Shown: positions 7,934-16,600 of the stretch, piece by piece
Layout: every line of letters begins with the position of its first letter
Position numbering within the stretch: the first letter of the stretch is position 1
Origin: Flavobacteriales bacterium
GTDB lineage: Bacteria; Bacteroidota; Bacteroidia; Flavobacteriales_D; Sanyastnellaceae
Direction of reading: 5' to 3'
NCBI GenBank assembly: GCA_028825055.1
Contig: JAPKAW010000011.1
Location: 1-20,286 of the forward strand
DNA: 20,286 nucleotides
Translations under genes and position numbers: made by a program
Notes under the pieces: model-generated
The model's input: only the letters and a program-made list of their open reading frames with translations
Told to the model about the DNA's origin: nothing
Database searches by the model: none

Positions 7934-7951
7934 CGCGTTTCATGGGCTTAG

Positions 7952-9130
7952 CTAATCTCCGTAAACGAATGTTCCGTGCTCTCCCTTAACGGTGACACGT
8001 TGACCAATGTGAGCTTCACATCGGCCAATAATTTTTGCATCAATGCCATTGGCTTCTGCCATAGAAATGATCTCCAACGCAGCGTCTGCATCAGTGTATA
8101 TCTCCATCCGATGCCCCATATTGAAGACCGTATACATTTCAGACCATTCAGTTCCAGACTCTTCTTGGATCATGCGAAACAAAGGAGGCGTTGGAAACAG
8201 GTCATCTTTAATCACATGCACGTCTTTGGTGAAGTGCAATACTTTGGTCTGCGCGCCACCTGAACAATGGACCATGCCCATAATTCGTTCCTTGAATTTT
8301 GGAAGAATTTCGGCAATCAATGGGGCATAGGTGCGCGTTGGGGAAAGAACCAATTTACCCGCATCGATCGGCACACCTTCAATGGTATCCGTTAAACCAT
8401 GCGATCCGGTATACACCCATTGAGCATCCGTATTGGGGTCAAAACTTTCAGGGAAGCGCTGCATTAAATCCTTCTTGAAGACATCGTGACGCGCCGAAGT
8501 CAAACCATTGGACCCCATACCGCCATTGTATGTCGACTCCCAACGTGACTGGCCTGAACTCGACAATCCAACGATGACCTGTCCCGGTGCAATGTTTGAG
8601 TTATCAATGACATCGGAGCGCTTCATACGCGCAACCACTGTAGAATCCACAATGATGGTACGCACCAAATCTCCCACATCCGCGGTCTCACCTCCGGTAC
8701 TTTGAACATCGACTCCAGCTCCTCTCAATTCCTCGAGTAACTCTTCTGTCCCCTGAATAATAGCAGATATGACCTCTCCTGTAATCAAGTGCTTGTTCCT
8801 CCCGATGGTGCTCGAAACAAGAATGGGTCCAGTCGCCCCCACGCAGATCAAGTCATCCAAATTCATAATGAGGGCATCCTGAGCAATCCCTTTCCAGACA
8901 GACAGATCTCCTGTTTCTTTCCAGTACATATAAGCCAGCGCGGATTTTGTACCCGCACCGTCCGCATGCATTACAATACAATGGTCAGGGCTACCGGTGA
9001 GGTAATCCGGAATGATTTTACAAAAAGCCTTTGGAAAAAGCCCCTTGTCCACATCAGCAATCGCTGCATGAACCTCCTCCTTACCAGAAGAAACTCCCCG
9101 AGAAGCATAACGAGAATGATCTTCTATCAC
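7952..9130 (-). CDS. purM: phosphoribosylformylglycinamidine cyclo-ligase (AIR synthetase)
   Basis: De novo purine enzyme that closes FGAM to AIR using ATP. At 392 residues it is the longer Bacteroidota-type PurM. The sequence YASRGVSSGKEEVHAAI, KGLFPKAFCKIIPDYLTG, HADGAGTKSALAYMYWKETG and DLSVWKGIAQDALIMNLDDL matches that group closely; the Gly-rich HADGAGTKS corresponds to the TDGVGTK motif of E. coli PurM. STGGETADVGDLVRT and LSSSGQS are also family motifs. The only start giving the conserved N-terminus is GTG at 9130. It overlaps the TGA of the upstream OmpA-family gene by four bases (GTGA), so translation is probably coupled. prfA follows closely. The stop is TAG. Confidence 0.95.
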   Translation of the reverse strand: MIEDHSRYASRGVSSGKEEVHAAIADVDKGLFPKAFCKIIPDYLTGSPDHCIVMHADGAGTKSALAYMYWKETGDLSVWKGIAQDALIMNLDDLICVGATGPILVSSTIGRNKHLITGEVISAIIQGTEELLEELRGAGVDVQSTGGETADVGDLVRTIIVDSTVVARMKRSDVIDNSNIAPGQVIVGLSSSGQSRWESTYNGGMGSNGLTSARHDVFKKDLMQRFPESFDPNTDAQWVYTGSHGLTDTIEGVPIDAGKLVLSPTRTYAPLIAEILPKFKERIMGMVHCSGGAQTKVLHFTKDVHVIKDDLFPTPPLFRMIQEESGTEWSEMYTVFNMGHRMEIYTDADAALEIISMAEANGIDAKIIGRCEAHIGQRVTVKGEHGTFVYGD

Positions 9131-11127
9131 TTGCCAGGGGCATAATCAAAACGCAATATGCGGAAAACCGTTCTTCGATTGGCCTGGTGTCCGCGTTCCG
9201 TTTCGTCTTCGGAGGACATACGATTGATTTCAGCATCTGAAACCAACAACATGGTTTCTCCTTGTCCCAAAGCCACCAAACGATCGACGGCGATACCTCG
9301 ACTTACGAGGTAATCCACACACGTTTGGGCGCGTCGTTGAGAGAGTTCCTGGTTGTATCCATCCTTTCCACGGCTGTCCGTATGAGACTCCAATTGAATC
9401 ACAAACGTTTCGTTACGTTCCATGATGTCCAACAAATAGCTCAATGAATCCGCACTGTTGACCGTCGCATCAATCAATAGCTCTGCTTCATTGAAAGGGT
9501 AAAGAACCAATGGCATCGCATATTCTTCATCCAAAACAACTTCCTTCAAAAAGTATTCACGTGCGAAGGTCGTGCTCTCGGTCATTCCAACTGTCGCAAA
9601 GCGATCACCTGTACCGATATAGCCTTCCAACTTCACATTCACGTCGTATGCAGTTGACCCCTTTATTTCTTTATCGCACAAGGCAATCGATCCGTCTGCA
9701 TCTGCAGTCAAGGACCAAGAATCACCTGTAGAACTGCTGATCGACATATCTGCCATCAATGGCATTCCAGTATCGTAATCATACACGTTAGCACGGTAAC
9801 AAAACTCCATTTCCGGCAAACTAAAGGAGTACAAGTCATCTTTCCCTTTACCTCCTGGTCGGCTAGATGTGAATACTCCCCGATCTTCATTGTCGGCATA
9901 AATCAACCCGAAATCGTCCGATGAACTGTTGATGGGGTAAGGCATGGCAGTACTCATTTCAAAGGCCATCGCCCCTGTCCCTGGAATCGCTTGGAAGATG
10001 TCCAAACCGCCCATTCCTTCTTTACCAGAAGAAGCGTAGATCAACGCTCCATCAAAACGCATCGTTGGGAACATTTCATCATCTGCTGTATTGATGTTGG
10101 GCCCCATGTTGACTGGAGTTCCAAATGCATCTTCCTTGCTGTCATAACTAACGTACCAGAGATCTTTCCCGCCTTGACCTCCTGGCATGTCCGAAACAAA
10201 CATGAGGAATTTATTGTCCGTTGTGAATGACGGATGGCCAACTTGAGAACTGTCATTGGAATCGCGGTCAATCAGCTCCACGATCTCAGCAGGCCCATAT
10301 CGATTGCCCATGGCATCCGCACGATAAAGGTCACAAGCAAATGAATTCTCATCATCGGAAATGCACCGGGTGAAATAAATCTTTTTGTACTTTTTATCAA
10401 AGGTCACCGTCCCTTCATTTGATGAAGTATTGATCGTACTGTTCAAAGGCTCAGGAGTACTCCATCGTCCTTTCTTGTCTTGTTCAGAATAGAACAAATC
10501 CATGTAGTTCTGTCCGGTAATCGGGTCTTCACCTGAGCCTGTTGAAGACTCTCGAGATGAGGCAAAAACAACCTCATCTGCCTTATCCGAAGCATAGCCG
10601 GCACCATAATCATATGAATCAGAATTGAGCAAAAGCATGTTCTCAACGCGGTAACGACTCGGTGGCTCGTCGAGAGCCAATGCGTCATTATCGGCAGCGG
10701 TGATTTTCTGTTCGGCAATTTTTTGATCGCCTCCTTTTTCTTGATACGCCGTATACCACTCAATAGCATCATCAAACTTCTGTTGAGATGACATGACCTC
10801 ACCGTAATTCAAAAAGATTTCAGGATGGCTTTCGCCATAGCGCAGTCCAATGGCCTTGTCATACCATTCTTCTGTAGCTCCTGGATCCATCAACATCCGG
10901 AAACTTTCTCCGATCATGAATGCGACCCGTCCCTTTTCATCAATGTCTTTCACCTTGGCGTAAGCCTTGATGTATTCTTGAGCGGAAACATGAAATCCAC
11001 CTCTCACATAAGCCGCGTCCGCCTCGGCTGTATAATTAGTTTGAGAGAAGGCCGTGCCTATCACGATGGTCATCAACAGAAAGGTGGTGCCAATCCGTGT
11101 GTAGAAAGCTTGCAGGAAGTTGTGCAT
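9127..11127 (-). CDS. PorE-like TPR / beta-propeller / OmpA-family envelope protein
   Basis: Envelope protein of 666 residues. A signal peptide (about 1-28, ending GTAFS before QTNY) is followed by TPR-like helices (about 33-140, with AIEWYTAYQEKGGDQ). A PD40/WD40-like beta-propeller follows (about 160-435) with repeats such as DEVVFASSR, KKIYFTR, GGQGGKDLWYVSYDS, GGLDIFQA and RPGGKGKDDLYSF. Next comes a carboxypeptidase-regulatory-like beta domain (about 440-530), then an OmpA-like peptidoglycan-binding domain (about 540-660) with SHTDSRG, ELSQRRAQTCVDYL and ANRRTVFRIL. This order matches PorE of Porphyromonas gingivalis, a T9SS component thought to link the machine to peptidoglycan. PorE is a lipoprotein, whereas no lipobox cysteine is seen here, so it may be a paralogue. 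It begins after the glnN terminator and its stop overlaps purM. Confidence 0.85.
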   Translation of the reverse strand: MHNFLQAFYTRIGTTFLLMTIVIGTAFSQTNYTAEADAAYVRGGFHVSAQEYIKAYAKVKDIDEKGRVAFMIGESFRMLMDPGATEEWYDKAIGLRYGESHPEIFLNYGEVMSSQQKFDDAIEWYTAYQEKGGDQKIAEQKITAADNDALALDEPPSRYRVENMLLLNSDSYDYGAGYASDKADEVVFASSRESSTGSGEDPITGQNYMDLFYSEQDKKGRWSTPEPLNSTINTSSNEGTVTFDKKYKKIYFTRCISDDENSFACDLYRADAMGNRYGPAEIVELIDRDSNDSSQVGHPSFTTDNKFLMFVSDMPGGQGGKDLWYVSYDSKEDAFGTPVNMGPNINTADDEMFPTMRFDGALIYASSGKEGMGGLDIFQAIPGTGAMAFEMSTAMPYPINSSSDDFGLIYADNEDRGVFTSSRPGGKGKDDLYSFSLPEMEFCYRANVYDYDTGMPLMADMSISSSTGDSWSLTADADGSIALCDKEIKGSTAYDVNVKLEGYIGTGDRFATVGMTESTTFAREYFLKEVVLDEEYAMPLVLYPFNEAELLIDATVNSADSLSYLLDIMERNETFVIQLESHTDSRGKDGYNQELSQRRAQTCVDYLVSRGIAVDRLVALGQGETMLLVSDAEINRMSSEDETERGHQANRRTVFRILRFDYAPGK

Positions 11128-11150
11128 TTATATACCGTTAAATCAGTCCC

Positions 11151-11158
11151 CGAATGTA
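11151..11158 (-). promoter_or_regulatory. possible -7 box for the PorE-like gene and its operon
   Basis: TACATTCG on the minus strand, one mismatch from TAnnTTTG, ending 23 bp before the ATG at 11127. It sits in the 90-bp gap after the glnN terminator, where a promoter for the PorE-like/purM/prfA/pyrF operon must lie. No TTG is found at the right distance upstream, so support is weak. Confidence 0.3.
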
Positions 11159-11217
11159 AGGCACGAAGGTTAGAACTAAGAAATGTTCATCAGAAAAACC
11201 ACTGCAAATTTGATTCA

Positions 11218-11262
11218 AATAAAAGAGGGGCCATTTCCAATTCAAGAAATGCCCCCTCTTCT
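11218..11262 (-). terminator. Rho-independent terminator of glnN
   Basis: On the minus strand AAGAGGGGGCATTTC (11246-11260) pairs with GAAATGGCCCCTCTT (11223-11237) over 15 positions with one mismatch, closing an 8-base loop. The stem is followed by TTATTTG. It lies about 35 bp after the glnN stop and separates glnN from the next operon. AT-rich sequence on both sides could also make it work from the plus strand, but no plus-strand gene points at it. Confidence 0.88.
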
Positions 11263-11296
11263 GAATGCGGCAAAAGCCTGTAAAACCTATCCCCCT

Positions 11297-13483
11297 CTAA
11301 CGTGTAAACAACAATTCTGTGAATTTCGGCAAAGGCCATAACGCATCGTCCACCGTTACTTCCAATTGCGCACACGTTGCTCCCAACGCCTCCATGCAAG
11401 GGAACATCTTCTCGGCGTAACCCTTGGCTTTCTCTGATGCAGATTCCAGTTTTTCTAAAGCATCGTGGATTGAATCCAACTCCAACGATTCCCGATGGAT
11501 TTGTTGAATTAAAGCGCCTGCTTGTTTGACCAAGTCCAACTGAGCGCCGCCATATTTCATGGCATCCTCTCCAAAAACATCGTTCAAACTTTGGACGTTC
11601 AACAGCAACTGACTTTGGTAATCAATCGCTGCTGGCAAAATTGTTCCTCGAGCCATTTGCAACAGAACTCGGGCCTCAATTTGAAGCTTCAAAATGTAAT
11701 TCTCCAATTCCACTTCCACGCGAGCATGGACTTCTTCCTTCCGGAGAACTTGTTGCTTTTCAAAGAGTTCAATCACCTCTGGACGATTGAATACTTCCAA
11801 TGCCTCCGGCGTATTTTTCAAATTGGAAAGACCTCGCTTGGCGGCTTCGACAACCCATTCATCGGAATAACCATTTCCTTCAAACCGAATCGCTTTGCTC
11901 TGCGTAATTAACTTCTGGAGTTCTTTAAGCAAGGCATCGTCCTTCTTTTCACCTTTGTCTATTCGCTGATCGACAGCGACTTTAAATGACTCCAACTGTT
12001 CCGACACAATCGTATTCAAAACAGTCATCGGCACAGCACAGTTGGCCGTACTTCCAACTGCACGCAATTCAAATTTATTGCCTGTAAATGCAAACGTAGA
12101 GGTTCGGTTACGATCCGTGTTGTCAAGCAAGACTTCAGGGATTCGACCGATTTCCAACTTGAGTGCTGTCTTGTCTTCTGGAGTCAACTTCCCCGCCTTA
12201 ATACTGGTTTCCAATTCATCCAAAAGTTCGGACAATTGAGAACCAATGAAGGCGCTAACAATGGCAGGAGGCGCTTCGTTTCCTCCCAATCGGTGGTCGT
12301 TTCCTGCTGAGGCAAATGACGCACGGACGATGTCCGCGTGCGTATGCAAAGCGGCCAAAGTGTTGATGAAGAACGTCAAGAAGCGCAAATTCGTTTTCGG
12401 GTTGTTGCCCGGCTTCAAGAGGTTCACTCCCGTATTGGTTCCTAGGGACCAGTTGTTGTGCTTACCTGAACCGTTGAGTCCTGGGTATGGTTTTTCATGA
12501 AGGAGTACTCGGAAATCGTGCTTCCGAGCAACTTGCTCCATCACCTCCATGAGCAACAGGTTATGATCATTGGCCAAATTGGCTTCTTCAAAAACAGGTG
12601 CGCACTCAAACTGATTTGGAGCCACTTCATTGTGCCGCGTCGTTACCGGAATTCCGAGCTTGTGGGATTCCAACTCAAATTCTTTCATGAAGGCACTTGC
12701 GCGTGCAGGAATGCTTCCGAAATAGTGATCGTCCAGTTGCTGGCCTTTCGCAGGTGGCGCACCAAACAAAGCCCGGCCCGTTAACTGCAGGTCAGGTCGC
12801 GCACCGTGGAGGGATTTATCGACAAGGAAATACTCCTGTTCCCATCCCAAAGTGGCCACCACCTTGGTTACATTCTTATCGAAGTACTGGCATACATCTG
12901 TTGCAGCCGAATCCACTCGTGCCAACGCCTTCAACAAAGGCATCTTATTGTCCAACGCAAATCCTGTATAACTGATGAAGATCGTAGGGATGCACAATGT
13001 ACTCTCCCAAACAAATGCTGGGGATGTTGGATCCCAAAGGGTGTAGCCCCTTGCTTCAAATGTGTTTCGAATCCCTCCGTTTGGAAACGAGCTCGCATCC
13101 GGTTCTTGTTGCACCAAAAGCGACCCGTCGAATTTCTCGATCGCACGACCGTCCCCCGTTGGGGTAATGAAGCTATCATGCTTCTCTGCCGTTGCTCCGG
13201 TTAAAGGTTGAAACCAATGCGTGTAATGCGTTGCTCCACGTGAAATGGCCCATTCCTTCAAAGCAGACGCCACTTGATCGGCAATAGAACGACTGATCGA
13301 AGTATGATTGTCCATCGCATCCAAGATGCTATCGCATGCTTCATCCGTCAAGTATTCTCGCATCGTATGCAAGTTGAATACGTTCTCACCGTAATACTGT
13401 GAAATTTTATTCGAAGGGCGCTCCCGGTGGCGCGGGGTGCGTTCTAAGACATCCTCAAGGGCTTTTTGGCGAGAAATACTCAT
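11297..13483 (-). CDS. glnN: glutamine synthetase type III
   Basis: ATP-dependent amidation of glutamate to glutamine, the main ammonium-assimilation enzyme; 728 residues, the length typical of the GSIII family of Bacteroidota and cyanobacteria, not the 450-470 of GSI. Visible are the GSIII-specific N-terminal region (FNLHTMREYL, ATHYTHWFQPLTG, FEARGYTLWDP), a metal-binding motif WEQEYFL (214-220), NQFECAPVFEEANLANDHN (290-308) and HEKPYPGLNGSGKHNNWSLG (329-348). Further motifs are NDHRLGGNEAPPAIVSAF, DNTDRNRTSTFAFTGNKFE and a long helical C-terminal part. Assembly as a dodecamer is expected from the family. It is monocistronic by context: own promoter with palindrome upstream, strong terminator downstream. 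Regulation by nitrogen status is likely but not shown by sequence. The stop is TAG. Confidence 0.97.
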   Translation of the reverse strand: MSISRQKALEDVLERTPRHRERPSNKISQYYGENVFNLHTMREYLTDEACDSILDAMDNHTSISRSIADQVASALKEWAISRGATHYTHWFQPLTGATAEKHDSFITPTGDGRAIEKFDGSLLVQQEPDASSFPNGGIRNTFEARGYTLWDPTSPAFVWESTLCIPTIFISYTGFALDNKMPLLKALARVDSAATDVCQYFDKNVTKVVATLGWEQEYFLVDKSLHGARPDLQLTGRALFGAPPAKGQQLDDHYFGSIPARASAFMKEFELESHKLGIPVTTRHNEVAPNQFECAPVFEEANLANDHNLLLMEVMEQVARKHDFRVLLHEKPYPGLNGSGKHNNWSLGTNTGVNLLKPGNNPKTNLRFLTFFINTLAALHTHADIVRASFASAGNDHRLGGNEAPPAIVSAFIGSQLSELLDELETSIKAGKLTPEDKTALKLEIGRIPEVLLDNTDRNRTSTFAFTGNKFELRAVGSTANCAVPMTVLNTIVSEQLESFKVAVDQRIDKGEKKDDALLKELQKLITQSKAIRFEGNGYSDEWVVEAAKRGLSNLKNTPEALEVFNRPEVIELFEKQQVLRKEEVHARVEVELENYILKLQIEARVLLQMARGTILPAAIDYQSQLLLNVQSLNDVFGEDAMKYGGAQLDLVKQAGALIQQIHRESLELDSIHDALEKLESASEKAKGYAEKMFPCMEALGATCAQLEVTVDDALWPLPKFTELLFTR

Positions 13484-13510
13484 GAAAGTCAGTTTTTTCT
13501 AATAATTTTA

Positions 13511-13518
13511 CAAAGGTA
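13511..13518 (-). promoter_or_regulatory. predicted -7 box of the glnN promoter
   Basis: TACCTTTG on the minus strand is a perfect match to the Bacteroidota TAnnTTTG -7 consensus, with 27 bases between it and the ATG at 13483. At the expected -33 distance there is TGA rather than TTG, so the promoter may be weak alone or depend on a regulator at the adjacent palindrome. Confidence 0.55.
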
Positions 13519-13535
13519 CCCCTAAGTTTTAGGGG
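13519..13535. promoter_or_regulatory. 17-bp palindrome in the glnN promoter, candidate operator
   Basis: cccctaa (13519-13525) and ttagggg (13529-13535) form a perfect inverted repeat with 7-bp arms and a 3-bp spacer. It abuts the TACCTTTG box directly and fills most of the -33 to -7 spacer, where a bound protein would block or remodel RNA polymerase. A cruciform or RNA terminator role is unlikely because it lies upstream of the predicted transcription start. Confidence 0.5.
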
Positions 13536-13651
13536 GGTCACTCTAAATTATTTAAAAAATTACCAACAAAATCTGTTTTTTTGACACAAAATGGTCAAAC
13601 AAACCAAAATATCTCGCAACAAAGATGGTTCACGTCAAGAAATCACAGAAT

Positions 13652-13684
13652 TGACTCACTTGCGACTCACTTGCGACTCACTTG
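13652..13684. repeat. three tandem copies of an 11-bp unit across the stop codon
   Basis: Units tgactcacttg (13652-13662), cgactcacttg (13663-13673) and cgactcacttg (13674-13684) follow one another without gaps; the first differs at one base. They cover the last codons and TGA stop (13667-13669) of the PNGase F-like gene and 15 bp beyond it. The period is not a multiple of three. Confidence 0.9.
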
Positions 13685-16600
13685 GATCCACTGCGTTGTG
13701 CGTTGCCCCACCTCATTGGCGACCGTTAATGCATAGGTTCCCGGAGGATACTCTCTCAAGGAAAGCACCAGCAGCTCACCCGAGTTCAGCCGCCTAGCTC
13801 CTTGATCTATCAATCTGCCCATGGGGTCACGCAAACTCCAGTTCGCTAACTGTCCCTCATTCCATCCATCAAGACGCACATTGAACTGCCCATCACTGGG
13901 ATTCGGAAACACCTGGAACCCGAAGTGTCGGTTCGCCGCGAACTCCTCCACGCCAACCAGATTCGTTTGTAAGAAGAAAGCCTGTGAAATGGACTTACCA
14001 AAGTCCGGCTCGAAATTGATAAAATTTCCACCCGCCACTTTTTTCACACGCGTATATCCGCTCCCATCATTATTTGCCCAGAATCCCTGGCCATCATCTC
14101 CCGAATCATAAATAGTCAATCGGTAGCATCCTTGATTCAGAGACAAGGTATCTCGGAAGGTTGTATTGGCTTCTGCATAACCGCGCTCCCAAACTACGTT
14201 GCCTGCGGCATCAGTCAATTCAATGGTCGTTTCACTTGGGACTAGATTCGTTTTGGTCCAAACGATGATCCGATTGTCATCCAAATCGGAGTAGGCCCAC
14301 GTTGGAACACGATGAAATCGACTGGTCGTAGCATTATTCCGAGGCTCCTGATCCAATTGACCATTGGGAGCATTAACCGCCACTTCAAAAATCAATTCTT
14401 CCTCGTTGTCTCCTTCAGAAAGAGATGGGTCGATGTAAGGCAAATCCACCACAGCGGACTCTAAAAACGCGAGTTCACCCGTCCATTGGAAGGTCGTTTC
14501 TTCTCCCCCTTGAATGCCATAATTGAATGTACAGCTCGTCAATGGTTCAGCGCCGTTGTTACGAATTATGACTTGTGGCGACTCGCAAATTGGATTGAAT
14601 CGGGATTGCAACTTGTTATCTGAAGGAGCCAAAACTTCCGAGATTTCGACGTCATGCTGCATATTGGCTTCACCGTAAGCGACGACTTGGCCTTCAAAGC
14701 GATAGTTGCCATCGGGGTCATACGTAATATCATAGTCCACAGCGAATGGCTCACCCGCAGTCACAAGATTGGTCAATTCAAACTCTTTGGTATCCACTGG
14801 AGCGCCCGGACACCAGGCTGCACGGTCATAAATCCATGTTCCTCCCTGCGGATAAAGGGGATTATCTGCACATTCTCGCATGACTTCCCATGTCCACTGA
14901 GTCTCTCCGTTTACTTTAACGGAATGGGCGTTATAGCAAAACTCACCACAGTTGTTGCCCGATCCAAAGCCATGACCACTTGCACGGGTTTTGAGTTTAA
15001 ACATCGCTTCCCCGGATACAGGAGTAAAGACATGATCGGTAACGTTTTCATCAAAACTGCTCAAATTATACTGCCCTTTCCAAAACGCCTCAATCCGTTT
15101 CACATCGCGAGCAGGAGTCCCTTCAATAAAGGCAAATCGCAGGTCCAATAACTCTTGCCAATTCCCAGCTTCCAACTCGACACTATCGCGCAGCATGCCC
15201 ACAAAGTCAGTTACGTCGAACACCCATGTCCATCCCTCATCGCCCAAGGTGAGCCCGATGCCGTATGGCGTGATATAACGTGCCAATTCATAGCGATCGA
15301 TGACATCAAATGGTGGAGAAAAGTACTCCAACGTGTCGTTGACCAGAATCACAGACGTTCCTTCAACAGGATAAGTCGCCAACAGCTCTCCTGTCGACAT
15401 ACGGGTTTCCATAACAGCATCATGCGCCCAAGCGTAATCCAACGCAGTCCAATTGACATCATTCCCAAATACAGCCCATTCAGACACACTGAGCGGAGGA
15501 ACGGGAACTGTTCGGTCCACCTCAATGGATTCATAGGATACGGGGGTTCCGCTCAACCACGTCAGCACAGGACGCGCCGCATCAGGCATTTCGCCTTGAA
15601 GCATAAAGGCCTCAGAACCTCTGTGCGCCATCCGGCCAGCATTGCCATGAAAAAAGCCAGAGGCTCCAACGCCATCAATTTGATACCCTCCTTCAGCTTC
15701 CCAATCAAAATGCGCCTTGAGATGATCGAATTGCGGATGCTGCTCTCCAGGTGTCTGATCCATCCATTCCGCAATGGTTGTAGCGTCCAATGCTGATGCC
15801 CAGATCCTAAACTCATCGACGTCCCCTCGGTAATCATTGCCCCCACTGCCATTGCATCCGATGTGAAATCGAACCATTTCTCCGAAGGCATTGTCCAGGT
15901 CCACTCCTGTATGCCACAACAACCCATTCAAATAAATCGACATCAATCCTTCCGTTGCATTCTTCACGAATGCCCAGTGGTTCCAATTGCCTTCATACTG
16001 TTCCGTAGCGGCCGCTTGGTCAATCCGGTCACACCCACCATCATACCCGGCGTCCCAGTACACACGTCCATTGGACCAGGGAAGGTGAATATTGATCTCT
16101 CGCTGGTTCAAAGCATTGACGCCCTCGCAAATGGAGTTGTTTTCTGGCTGAAAAACTTCGTTTCCTCGCTGCCAAAATTCAACGGTGACTTCTGCTCCAA
16201 TGCCATCCAATTCTAAGGCATCCACTTCGAAACGATCATTGCCGTCGAACCGAATAAAATGGCCTGCAGAAGTTGCCCGCCACGTCTTCTCTGGCGCGTC
16301 CATAGCCGGAATAACGACCGAAGCCGGGTCATTCCAAAGCACCTCATGCAATTGAAGTTCAATAATTAAATGCGCTTCACCATCCCAAATCAATGGCTCA
16401 TTCCAAACAAAGCGTCCCGCGTTATTCAAATCAGATACTCCAGACGAAGCAGCAGAAGCGCCATTCCAAAAACCTACTAAGGAATCCTGAGTGGTCCAAT
16501 ATGCCTTCCATTGTGCACCATCCCGTTGCTCAGACAACTCCTCGATCCAAGGAAGTTCAAAACCAGCAGAAGGAGAACCATCCCACCCCATCCCCTCGAG

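Noticed and set aside
13580..13599. Small hairpin tttgac / gtcaaa upstream of glnN
   Set aside because: Six base pairs only, with A rather than T after it on the transcribed strand; it does not look like a terminator and may be chance in AT-rich DNA.
14654..15796. Long plus-strand open frames (165 and 213 codons) opposite the PNGase F-like gene
   Set aside because: The minus-strand frame has signal peptide, recognisable domains and a sorting tail; the plus-strand translations show none.
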